Assembly (NCBI GenBank): GCA_902651635.1
Contig: CACRSC010000007.1
Location: 204,014-268,013, forward strand
Length of the DNA stretch: 64,000 nt
Source of the DNA: Mastigamoeba balamuthi
Lineage: Eukaryota > Evosea > Mastigamoebida > Mastigamoebidae
Direction of reading: 5' to 3'
The notes under the pieces are model-generated. The model made no database searches. It was not told the origin of the DNA and was given only the letters and a program-made list of their open reading frames with translations. The position numbers and the translations under genes were made by a program. The stretch's first letter is position 1. Each line of letters begins with the position of its first letter. This document shows positions 51,574-61,642 of the stretch, piece by piece.

Positions 51574-54500
51574 TCAGTACCGCGAGGCGCCGCTGGCAAC
51601 AGCGGACACCCTGTTGACAGCGTAGCACGAGTAGTCGAGGGTGGTGTCCGAATCTACGATGGCCTCGGATGACGGGTGCACGCTGATCAGGCGGTCCAAC
51701 TCCTCGTAGAGCTGCGCAAAAGATGGTCTTACAGACGGGTCGGCGCTCCAGCAGCGCTCCATAAGCGAGTACACCTCGGGTGGGCACCCCTCGGGGCACC
51801 GCAGACGCTCCCCGGAGAGGAGGTACTCGCACAGCTTGTGCTTCTGAATTTCTGCATAGGGGTCCATTCCTCTTGAGAACAGCTCCCACAGAACTACCCC
51901 GAAGCTCCACACGTCGCTGCCGGTCTGTCAGAGAGCCGCAACGGAGTGGGAATGCGGAAGCCGTCGTACCTCTGGGACGTGCATCTCCTGTACAAAAGGA
52001 CCTCGAGGGCAGTCCATTTGACCGGAAACGTGGACGAGTGCAGCACGTAGTAGTCCGAGGTCATCACCCGCGCCAGGCCAAAGTCCGCGACCTTGACGAC
52101 GTAGCTGCTGCCCTCCTGGAAGTAGAGCAGGTTCCTGGCAGCGAGGTCTCGGTGTATGATGTTCATACCAGACAGGTAGTTCATCCCCGCAGCGCAGGAG
52201 AGCGCCATCCCAAGGAGTGTGTCGTTGCCGAGGTCCGCGCCGTGCATCTGCACGAGGTCCAGGACGGAGCCAGCAGCAAGCTCCATGACCATGTACAGCA
52301 CGTCCTCGGACATCGACAAGCCAAAGTACTGGAGAATGTTCGGATGTCGCAATGTGCTGCACGGGGCTGCTCAGCGAGTCCACGGGGCACATGCAGGGAG
52401 GGCTCTTCTGGGGGGAGAGCTACCTGAGCAGATCAACCTCTGCGATGAAGTCCTTGAGCTTGCAGACAGACGCGTTCATCTGTTTCATGGCAACGGGCGT
52501 AATTTTGTTCCACACGCCTCTCCAGACAACCCCGAAAGAGCCCTCTCCGATGCGCCTCGTGGGAACGGCGTCCACGAGCTTCGACTCTCTCGACGCCCCT
52601 GGGCAATTCGATGCTGGCGATGGCTCCAACCCACCTACACACCAGCCAGTGTTAATCTCCCAACAGTCATGAAGGGCATACCAGTTGTTCGTCTCATAAG
52701 CTCGGCTGTGATCTGTCTTCGGGGGCCAAGCGGCAGCCCGAGAGAGATCATGTCGTCCTCCGAAAGGAACAGCAGCGCCTTCATGGTGATCTCTGCCTCC
52801 TTGAACTTGGGGATGTACCTCTCCAGCTCCAGCGCTGTGAGGAAGCCCTCGATCGTCTCCGAGCTGGCCACCCCTTTGGTCTGCGCGGGGGCACGGAGCT
52901 GAGTACATGTGCTGGAGAACAACAGAATTGTGGCGTGTGAGGACCTCCGAGTGCTTCTGCAGCACGTGTTGGAACGAGGGCCTCCGCTGCCCGTTGGTGC
53001 ACCCGGTCGTCACAGGATAGATGATGTTACCCGTGATCGAGGGCATGCTGATCGGGCAGTGCACATTGACCTTGGTTCGTAGCGCGCCGTCCTCGTCTCT
53101 GTCGTACACCCGCAGCCTCCCGTTCACAAGGATCTGTTGCCCCTGGGTCAGCCCCTATTTCACGGACCCCCACTGGAACGCGTGTTGGCGCACAGTCATG
53201 CGGCTGTGGCTCCCGAGCATCCGGGCGACGTTGAGCACCCGGTTCGAGCCGCAGTTGGCGCACACCATGATGCGGTCAAAAACGTTCGCCTCGGGATCGA
53301 GCTCGAAGCAGTTCCCCGTGCAGTCGTGTATCTCTGCGGGGTCTTCTTATCAGCCCTGAGAGCAGGGGCTGCGCGCTGCGTGTCTCGCACCGCCTGCCTT
53401 GTGCTTCTGGTCGAGGAACTTCCCGAGGCACAGCCGCGCGTGGCACACCATCGAGTGGTTCGCGTCCATCGTGCACACGATTCCCTGCCGGTGATAACGT
53501 GCCTAAGTAACGGAGCACAAAGAGCAACGGGTGAGGTGTGTTACCTCCGGTACAGCGAGCGACGCTATCGCGGTCGCGTATCCCGACCCTGGGGCGATCA
53601 CGAGGAACGAGGCGTTGGGCTTCAGGCCCTGGCACAGCTCCTCCAAGCATTCCGCATAGAACGGGGCAGGCCTGTGCGAGGGCGTGAGTGACTGGCGGCG
53701 GTTTACAGTCGGCCAGAGGGGGAAGCCTCACAGGATAATGCGCATCGCGTTTGTCGAGTGCACTGCGTTGCCCCTGTACGCGTCCGGGTGTCCTGCGGGG
53801 AGGAACAGGGCCCTGTCTACCTCGAGTAGTATCTTCTCGACCTGAGCGGTCCTCACGAACCCTCGCGCTGCGTCCGCAGAGAAGCGTTGGTCGGCGGCGA
53901 CACGGACCGAGTCCCATTCCCACGCCCTCACATACCTCTGAGCGACGACACGAGCTCGACGGTGGACCGCGGGATGCGCGTGAGACCCGCCGCGGCGAAC
54001 GGCGACCGCAGCGACAGGTCCGAGTCGGGCGAGACCGACTTCTGCGGCGCGTCGAGCACGTGCGCCTGCGGCGACGAGCGCGGCGACGCCGTCTTGGCGG
54101 CCTTCGACCCGGGACTCATCGACAGCGACGGCGACGGCGACGACTGCTGCCCCTTGTCCCTCGGCGACGTCTGCTGCGCCTGCGACGACGAGCTCGCCCG
54201 CGGGCTTCCCGACGCCGCCGCCGCCGCCACCACCGGAGTCGACGGCGCGCCCTCTCGCGACGCCGCCGCCACGTCAGCGTCGCAGAAGTCGATCTCGCAC
54301 CTCAGGCAACGCCACCTCCGAGCGCCGGGCCCGGTCGACGCGTCAAGTGACGACGACGATGCTGACGTGCAGGCGGCGCAGCTGCAGCGCCAGAGGCCGG
54401 CGACGGGCGGCGGCTCGACGAGGACGAGCCTGTGCGCGTGCAGCGCCGGGCAGAGGACGGACCGCGCGGCGGCCGTCTCAGCACACTCTACGCACATGTC

Positions 54501-54979
54501 GTAGTCGCACCACGCGCAGCGGAACCTCGCGGACGCCGAGGCCCCCGCGCGGGCGGCCGACGTCGAGCTCTGCGCGGCGCAGCAGCTGCCCCCGATGCCG
54601 TCGCAGACCCACGCGCAGGCCGCGAGGTAGCTGCGCGCGACGGGGTGCGCGTGGGCGCCGGGCACGCAGAGGCGGACGCTTCGCGCGTGGTCGCGGGCGG
54701 CGCAGGCGCGGCAGAACTCGGGGGCCCCGGGGCACGTCGTGCAGCGCAGCCGCCAGTCGCTGCCCGGCGCCCCCACGTCGCCCCCGCACTCGGCGCACAC
54801 CGCCGNGTGCAGCGCAGCCGCCAGTCGCTGCCCGGCGCCCCCACGTCGCCCCCGCACTCGGCGCACACCGCCGGGCGCCCGGCGGTCCCGGCGGCCGCGG
54901 CGTCCGCAGGCGAGCCCCAGGTCGTCTCGAGGACGTGCGCGTGGAACGCCACCTGCACGTAGGCCGGCGGCTCCTCCAT
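51574..54979 (-). CDS. Kinase with Cys-rich, PCMT-like and SAM domains
   Basis: In order from the start at 54979: Cys-rich zinc-binding region (CAECGGDVG, FCRACAARDH, FRCAWCDYDMCVECAE, RWRCLRCEIDFC); a disordered stretch; a PCMT-like part (GFVRTAQVEKILLEVDRALF, NAVHSTNAMRI, then VIAPGSGYATA for the SAM loop, TMDANHSMVCHA); a SAM domain (FLTALELERYIPKF, LFLSEDDMISLGLP); and a kinase domain (GEGSFGVVWRGVW, HRDLAARNLLYF, VADFGLARV, FPVKWTALE, SDVWSFGVVLWELFSRG). HRDLAARN and PVKWTA are tyrosine-kinase-like. A gap at 54806 and a 67-bp duplicate break the frame in the Cys-rich part. Several introns lie between the domains and exon borders are approximate, so separate genes cannot be fully excluded, although there is no intervening promoter or stop in the joined frames. 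Confidence 0.65.
54739..54873. repeat. 67-bp duplicate flanking a single N, probable assembly artefact
   Basis: 54739-54805 and 54807-54873 are the same sequence, joined by one N at 54806. The 68-bp excess shifts the reading frame inside a Cys-rich domain that is otherwise continuous. It looks like a wrongly closed overlap. Confidence 0.85.
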
Positions 54980-55298
54980 TAGATACGCGCGCGCACGTTT
55001 CCCGTCGCGATGATATTTTTGTTATCTTTGGTGGCGCACGGTTTTCCGGCGGGTCTTTCCGGCGTGAGCGACTCTCGGGGCAACGGCCGGGTGGCCAAAA
55101 CGCCGGTGATGGTGGGTGGCGGGATCAGTGGCATTCGTATGGGAGACCTGGCAGTGGAACTTCAGTGCACTTCGGGGTGTGCGCGATTTTTTGGAGTCAC
55201 CGTCGCAGATTTTCCTGTGCTTTTTCTTTTTCCCTTAAGTCTTTGAGACTGCACGAACAAAACACACCGCCACACCACCCCAGTACGCCGTCCGTGCT
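54980..55298. other. Divergent intergenic region
   Basis: About 319 bp between the kinase start and the first secreted hydrolase. It has GATGATATTTTTG near 55006, then T-rich sequence. No gene is seen. Confidence 0.4.
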
Positions 55299-56949
55299 AT
55301 GAAGTTTGTCCTTTCTGCCGTCGTCGTCGCGGTAGTGGCCGTGAGCCTCATCGATACCTCCGCTGCCGACGATGCCAAGCCTCTGAGCATCACGATTCTC
55401 GACATGGGCCAGGCCGACTCGCAGCTCATCGGTCCGCAAAATTCACAACCGCCGCAACTATTCAACGCTCACCGGTTTTGCAGTGTTCCCGAGCGGGTTC
55501 ACGATCCTGATCGACGCCGGCGAGGAAGGACCCATGACGCACGCGGGCGCTGCCAAGGTGGCCGACTTCATCAAGCAGAAGACGGGCGGCACGCATGTCG
55601 ATGTGGGCCTCCTGACGCACCTGCACTGCGACCACCTGGGGCAGTTCAGGTCCGGCGGCTTCTGGTACCTCCTGGAGAAGGCCGGTATCACGTTCGGCAA
55701 GTTCATCGACCGCGACCACGGCGTCTGGGTCGGTGCGTGCCCGATGCGTTGCCTACGTTTTCAATTCCATTTTGAATTGTGTCGGGACTCCGCACCGCAG
55801 ACAAGGACGGTGACGGTGTGTGCCCTGGGTCGAGCAAGGTGCCGTTCTCGGAGATCGAGTGGCACAACATGGGTTCGTCCATCTCGTCGACGACTGGGCC
55901 CTACTGGGTCTGCTACGCGACAAACCCTAACTCTAAGGTACCCGCAACGCTGCTCTGTTCCGCCACCTGCATTCGTGCTGAGCGTCAAGACCCTGCCACG
56001 CAGATCTACAAGGCGAGGGAGATCGCAAAGCTGTGCTCGGCGACGCAGATCGCTCCCCCGGACGAGGGCGCGAGGGTCGTCGTGGTGTCGGTCGACGCTG
56101 CAGGCGTGAAGGAGAAGGACGGCAGCCCTCTGGCCGGCGACCGCACGTCGGAGAAGAAGCCCCCGTACGAGAACGACTACAGTGTTGGCCTCATGATCCG
56201 CTACAAGGGCTTCACGTATGGCACGTTCGGCGACCTCGACGGCGAGTACTACGAGGTCTCCAACATGATCTACCACGGTAGGCCATACGAGTGACGTGCG
56301 ATTGACCAAATTATGACGACGTTGCTGTGCAGACATCGAGACGACGGCACTCAACAGGGTTGGCCCCGTTGATCTGTATCACGTCAACCACCACGGGTCG
56401 TCCAAGTCCTCGAACTCTGCGTTCGTGTCCAAGCTGGCGCCCACCGTCTCGGTCATCTCGTGCGGGTTCAACAACAGCTACCACCACCCCACCGAGGCCG
56501 CGCTCCAGAGGCTCGCCGAGGTGGGCAGTGCAGTCTACATGACCGAGGCAGGCCGCGGAGAGGGCATCGACTACAAGGGCGCTGCCGTCGCTGGCGGGGC
56601 CATCACCATCTCCGTCGATGGGAAGACGGGGAACTCCTTCACGGTCACCACGCCTCTGACGGGCAGCAAGACATTCACCTCCAAGAAGACAGCCACACTG
56701 CCTCTGTGCGACGGCAAGGTCGTCGACAAGGCAGATCCTGTGCCCGCAGGCAGTAGCTCGGCCTTGCATCCGAGTCAGCCGTCGAGGAGCGAGACTGGGC
56801 ACAGCGCAAGCGCTGCCAGCCTTGCCAGCGCCAGTGTGACTCCTGTCACTCCGTCTGTGACGGATCACTCCAACAGCGACGCCCGTGGTAGCTCCGCGGG
56901 CCTCCATGCGGGGCTGGCTATCATCGTCAGCATCGTCGCGCTCATCTGA
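55299..56949 (+). CDS. Secreted, probably GPI-anchored metallo-beta-lactamase-fold protein, copy 1
   Basis: Five exons: 55299..55431, 55484..55732, 55801..55937, 56004..56277, 56333..56949. The start MKFVLSAVVVAVVAVSLIDTS is a signal peptide. The fold is ComEC/late-competence-like: SITILDMGQADSQLI, LLTHLHCDHLGQF (HxHxDH), TFGDLDG, then VNHHGSSKSSNSAF and APTVSVISCGFNNSYHHP. The C-terminus is Ser/Thr-rich, then hydrophobic (LHAGLAIIVSIVALI) with no further tail, which fits GPI anchoring. The enzyme's substrate is unknown; bacterial ComEC C-terminal domains are nucleases, but this one is free and extracellular. All introns are 52-68 nt. Confidence 0.78.
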
Positions 56950-57215
56950 AGCACCAAATACTCACCCGAGCATCATTCCTATGCATCCCAATAAATGAAG
57001 CTCAGACCACAGAACCAGCAACGGCTTTTGAGGTCTGCGCGTTTTCTGCGTACGGTAAATCGAACGTGGCCGTATACTGTCAATCTGGATGCACACCACG
57101 TCAAGTGTGCACACTTCCCCAATGTGTGCGTAATTCTCCACATCAGATCCTCAGATTTTTGTACACTTTAGTGACTGTTGCCTCCACAAAGCACTGTCCT
57201 CGCCACCGTGGTGCA

Positions 57216-59018
57216 ATGAGCAGTGGTTTGCCTGTCTTTTTGGCGGTCGTCGCGCTCAGTCTCGCCAGCGCCTCCGCATCCGACGATGCCAAGCCTCTGA
57301 GCATCACGATTCTCGACATGGGCCAGGCCGACTCGCAGCTCATCGGTTGCGTTGCTCGTCACGCCCATCGGCAGACTCCCCACACCCGCACCGGATCTCA
57401 CCCAACCGACACTCAGTGTTCCCGAGCGGGTTCACGATCCTGATCGACGCCGGCGAGCTCGGGCCCATGACGCACGCGGGCGCTGCCAAGGTGGCCGACT
57501 TCATCAAGCAGAAGACGGGCGGCACGCATGTCGACGTGGGCCTCCTGACGCACCTGCACTGCGACCACCTGGGGCAGTTCAGGTCCGGCGGCTTCTGGTA
57601 CCTCCTGGAGAGGGCGGGCATCACGTTCGGCAAGTTCATCGATCGCGACCACGGCGTCTGGGTCGGTGCGTGCCCGATGCTTCATCGAGCGCCGTCATTG
57701 CTAACGAATCAAGTGATTTTCAACAGACAAGGACGGCGACGGGGTGTGCCCTGGGTCGAGCAAGGTGCCGTTCTCGGAGATCGAGTGGCACAACATGGGT
57801 TCGTCCATCTCGTCGACGACGGGGCCCTACTGGGTCTGCTATGCGACTGATCCCAAATCCAAGGTAATGGTGCCGACAGACCGGTTTTCGCTAACGAGTC
57901 TGCAGATCTACAAGGCGAGGGAGATCGCAAAGCTGTGCTCTGCCACGCAGATTGTCCCCCCGGATGACGGCGCGAGGGTTGTCGTTGTCTCGGTGGACGC
58001 GATCAACGTGACAGGGGCCGATGGCCGTCCTGTCGGCGGGGACCACACCACGGATTCAAAGCCCCCGTATGAGAACGACTACAGTGTTGGCCTTATGATC
58101 CGTTTCAAGGGCTTCACGTACGGCACTTTCGGCGACCTCGATGGCTCCTACAACGAGGCCTCTAACATGATCTACCATGGTGCGAATTCGTTCCACCTGC
58201 ACAAGCAATTTGCTGACATTTCAACTGCGCAGACATCGAGACGTCGGCACTCAATAGGGTTGGCCCCGTTGACCTGTACCATGTTGACCACCACGGATCC
58301 TCACTGTCCTCGAACTCTGCGTTCGTGTCCAAGCTGGCGCCCACCGTCTCGGTCATTTCGTGCGGGTTGAACAACAGCTACTATCACCCGAGCGACAAGA
58401 CTCTCCAGAGGCTCATCGACGTGGGAAGTGCTGTCTACATGACCGAGGCAGGCCGTGGGTACGATGCCTACAGGGGCGCCTGCTGTTGCTGGCGGAGACG
58501 TGACGATCACGGTCGATGGGCGGAGGGGGTCCTCGTTCACGGTCTCGACGCCGTCGACAGGCAGCAAGACGTACAGCACCAAGATGACCGCTACGCTGCC
58601 GCTGTGCGACGGCAAAGTCGTCGACACTGCACAGCCAGTGCCCTCGGAAAGCAGTGCAGCATCCCTCGCCAGTTCAGCTGGAGGTACCAGCGGTGCAGCA
58701 TCTCGGCACAGTTCAGCGGGAGGCCCCAGCAGTACAGCATCGCTCGGCAGTTCGACTAGAGGTGTTAGCAGTGCAGCCTCTAGAAGTGCAAGCACATCGC
58801 GCATACCGACCACAGGCAGCAGTGCCTCCCTGAATCACCAGCCGGCGAGCACCGCTGCAGCTTTTTCCCACCCGTCGTCTACAGGAACCGACGGAGAGCA
58901 CGATGCAAGCGCCACTCCACCGTCGGCCACCGAGAGGTCCGCTGACGAAGCACGCAGCGGTTCTGCGGGAATCCAGGTTGCCCTTGCTTTGGCCGTTCTG
59001 GGATTTACGTGGAGCTGA
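57216..59018 (+). pseudogene. Secreted metallo-beta-lactamase-fold protein, copy 2 (frameshifted)
   Basis: A tandem paralogue of the preceding gene with the same exon plan. The first exon (57216..57345) has its own signal peptide (LPVFLAVVALSLASAS) and the same ADDAKPLSITILDMG start. HLHCDHLG, PPYENDYSVGLMIR and VDHHGSSLSSNSAF are conserved. Between 58458 and 58485, one extra base relative to copy 1 changes the frame after GRGYDAYRG; the downstream frame again encodes the family's C-terminal strands and Ser/Thr-rich, hydrophobic end (VALALAVLGFTWS). No sensible intron can absorb it. It may be a real pseudogene, or a sequencing error in an intact gene; the Ser-rich tail is longer than in copy 1. 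Confidence 0.7.
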
Positions 59019-59291
59019 GGTGCAAAACAACGTTCGGAACAACACACAGTTCCTTCCTTGCACTCTGCATCAGATTCACCAATTCGCGGGTCCGCGCACC
59101 CCACTGATGGCGTGAATCCATCCCACCGCGGAGGACAAGCGCCTGGAGGACGAGGGCATGGTCGTGCGGGTGAGGGTCCTCGGGGCACACCGCTGGGAAG
59201 CCCGCAGCCCCCGAAGCAGGCACCGACGGAGTAGAGCATGACGGAACACCGAGCTTGGTCGGAAAAATAAGGGAAACAGAGAAGGAAAAAC

Positions 59292-59363
59292 GCCGACCGA
59301 GGGGGTCGAACCCTCGACCACACGGTTAAGAGCCGTGCGCTCTACCGACTGAGCTAGGTCGGC
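59292..59363 (-). tRNA. tRNA-Lys (CTT)
   Basis: The minus strand forms a 72-nt tRNA: acceptor GCCGACC/GGTCGGC, D arm AGCTCAGTCGGTAGAGC, anticodon stem-loop CACGG-CTCTTAA-CCGTG (anticodon CTT), T arm GAGGGTTCGACCCCCTC. No intron and no encoded CCA. It lies between the second secreted hydrolase and the PARP-like gene. Confidence 0.95.
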
Positions 59364-59550
59364 CTTCCTATTATGCTAAATACCTTCTGCACTTGCCGAT
59401 TACGCTGCTCAGACTTGCCGTTGGAGACAACTGGGCAAATTCCTTGTTGGGTATGCCGTTAAGATCCTACCGCCCGTTGTGGGAGGAATCAGGTCAGTTA
59501 GCCGGGACTGGGTGAATCTTGTAATGCGAATTCGTTATTTTATTTTCCAG

Positions 59551-61341
59551 ATGATGGACGTGTTCAAGAAGCGCAAGCACCGCAAGGACGGCGAGTCTAC
59601 GTCGGAGCACTCGCACCGCCACAAGCACACCCCCTCGGACCCCTCCGAGGGCCCCGTCGCCGACCCCGCGCCCGCGGCCCCCGTAGCCGCGTCGCCGCCG
59701 CGCGAGACCCCCAAGCCCGCCGCTGTCGCTGCAGCGCCGGCGACCAGCAACCTCGACGCCTTCGGCCTGGCGCCCTTCTCGGCGGCCGCGACCGCGCCGT
59801 CGTCGGCCGCAGGAGGAGCGGGCAGCGGCGCCGGGCAGCCCGCGGCGCAGCGAGCAGAGGTGGACATGTTCGGGGCGGACGTGTTCAAGCCCTCTGCTGT
59901 GTTTGACTCGTCGTCGTCATCAACCGCTGCACCTCCGCAGCCGCAGCCTCAGCAGCCAGCCCAGCAGCCGCAGCAGCCGAAGGCACAGCTCGCATCCCAG
60001 CGGGCCAGCACCGAGTCCCTGCCCCGCGCGCAGCAGACGCAGCAGCAGCAGCAGCAGCAGCAGCATTCGGAGTCAGCAGAGGCCCACGCACGCGCTGCGC
60101 CCCCACAGGAGAGGCCCACAGCAGCGGCGGCAGCAGCAGAGCGCCCGACATCGCCGCCGCGCGTGGTGCAGCCGCTGCCCGTCCCCCCGGCGGCGCCGCT
60201 CAAGTCGTCGCTGGAGAGCATGTCGCCCGTGGCGTCGCCCTCTGCGCAGCACCGCGTGGCCTCTGCCAACCCCTTCGCCGACGACGCGGCGGCCCCCGTC
60301 GTCGCCAACCCCTTCGCGGCCAGCAGCGCCTCCGCCGCCGCCCCTGCGGCCGTGGCGCCTGTGCCTGTGCGGCCCACGGGGCCCGCGGAGGCCCCGGCGG
60401 TGGCCAACCCGTTCGCGGACGGGGTGGAGCCGCCGCGGACGCCCAAGCTGAGGACGCTGGCGTCGCTGCCGCCCGACTCGGCGGTGCGCGTCATACAGGG
60501 CGCGCTGGGCATCGACCAGCTGCCCAGGGCGCCGTGCGTGGAGCTGCCGGGCGAGTCGGCCGTCACGCAGCGCATCCGCTCGCTGGCCGAGCGCGGCCAC
60601 AGGTACGCGGGCCTCGAGGTCGTCCGCGCCTACGCGCTGGCGTCGTCCAAGCGCGAGAGCGAGTTCCACGCGCGCGCCGAGTGGCTCGAGATGCGCAAGA
60701 GCGGCTTCGCGTTCCCCTGCCGCGACCCCGAGCAGCGCGCGACGCTGGCGCGCATGGGGGCCTCGTTCCTCAAGCCGCTGCCCTCGTACGACCTCACCAA
60801 CTTCGCCTTTGCGTGGACGGGCCTCGCGCACGAGTGGGTGCAGCCGCTCATGGCGGGCGCGGACGCGAGCCTCGTGCGCAACGGCATGTTCGGCACGGGC
60901 GTCTACGCGTCGCTGCAGGCCGAGCACGCGGCCCTCGTGCACGCGTGGGAGAGCGACGCCGACGCGGGCGCCGAGATCCCGCTGCTGCTGAGCGCCGTCG
61001 TCGTCGGGCTCGCCTACCCCGTGACGCGCGCCGTCGACTACGCGACGCCCGAGGAGTTCGGCCCGTGGTCGGTCAGCGCGTACCACCACGCGGCGCCCAT
61101 CAGCCCGGCGGCGGTCGCCAAGGCGCACGCCAGGGACTACGTGGAGCTCGAGGAGGAGCTGCACAGGTCGCAGGAGAAGCCGCTGCACGCGGGCTGCGAC
61201 GCGCACGTGGTGTCGGTCTCGGTGTCGCGCAAGCACAAGTTCCAGGCCGCCGTGTCTGCTGAGGCCGAGTTTGACGAGCTGGTCCTGCGTAGGCAGTCGC
61301 AGCTCCTGCCCCTCGCCGTCGTGTTCGTCCGACGGATGTGA
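59551..61341 (+). CDS. PARP-like ADP-ribosyltransferase-fold protein with NPF-rich N-terminus
   Basis: About 596 residues from the ATG at 59551, which is preceded by TTATTTTCCAG and could follow an intron in the leader. Residues 1-300 are disordered, with a basic start (KKRKHRK), a Gln run, and three NPF motifs (ANPFADD, ANPFAAS, ANPFADG) of the kind bound by EH domains. From residue 320 on is a PARP-type fold: YAGLEVVRAYAL, FAFAWTGLAHEWVQPLM, NGMFGTGVYASLQAEH, then EFDELVLRRQSQLLPLAVVFV. The Tyr of GVYAS and a Glu before LVLRRQSQLLP are in place, but the usual His of the HGT motif reads as Thr (WTGL). Activity is therefore uncertain. Confidence 0.7.
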   Translation: MMDVFKKRKHRKDGESTSEHSHRHKHTPSDPSEGPVADPAPAAPVAASPPRETPKPAAVAAAPATSNLDAFGLAPFSAAATAPSSAAGGAGSGAGQPAAQRAEVDMFGADVFKPSAVFDSSSSSTAAPPQPQPQQPAQQPQQPKAQLASQRASTESLPRAQQTQQQQQQQQHSESAEAHARAAPPQERPTAAAAAAERPTSPPRVVQPLPVPPAAPLKSSLESMSPVASPSAQHRVASANPFADDAAAPVVANPFAASSASAAAPAAVAPVPVRPTGPAEAPAVANPFADGVEPPRTPKLRTLASLPPDSAVRVIQGALGIDQLPRAPCVELPGESAVTQRIRSLAERGHRYAGLEVVRAYALASSKRESEFHARAEWLEMRKSGFAFPCRDPEQRATLARMGASFLKPLPSYDLTNFAFAWTGLAHEWVQPLMAGADASLVRNGMFGTGVYASLQAEHAALVHAWESDADAGAEIPLLLSAVVVGLAYPVTRAVDYATPEEFGPWSVSAYHHAAPISPAAVAKAHARDYVELEEELHRSQEKPLHAGCDAHVVSVSVSRKHKFQAAVSAEAEFDELVLRRQSQLLPLAVVFVRRM

Positions 61342-61642
61342 GTCTTCGGAGTGGCAACTGCCTGGCCATCTGTCCTGCAAACCAACGCCACATATGATTG
61401 CATTCGGGTCATCTCCAACTAACCGCGTTCTTCTAGCACTGATCCGAAGATATCAGCTTGTTGACGAGCTGTTAAGGCCACGCGCTCTTGCAGAGAAAGA
61501 GCACAACATCGACGAGGCCTTGAGAACTGTGGTAGCACAGGCATGTTTGATACAACCAAGAATGCTGTGCTGTGCGATGCTGTGCGCATGCCATTGCAGG
61601 CACAAGTACTTGTACCCTTGGGCTCAAGTGCTCAGCTGTGGC
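61342..61642. other. Convergent 3' intergenic region
   Basis: About 300 bp between two stops. It holds GAAGATATCAGC near 61449 although no start follows, so the motif is not confined to promoters. Confidence 0.4.

Noticed and set aside
60073-61380. A 435-codon minus-strand frame opposite the PARP-like gene
   Set aside because: Arg/Gly/Val-rich shadow of the GC-rich coding strand.
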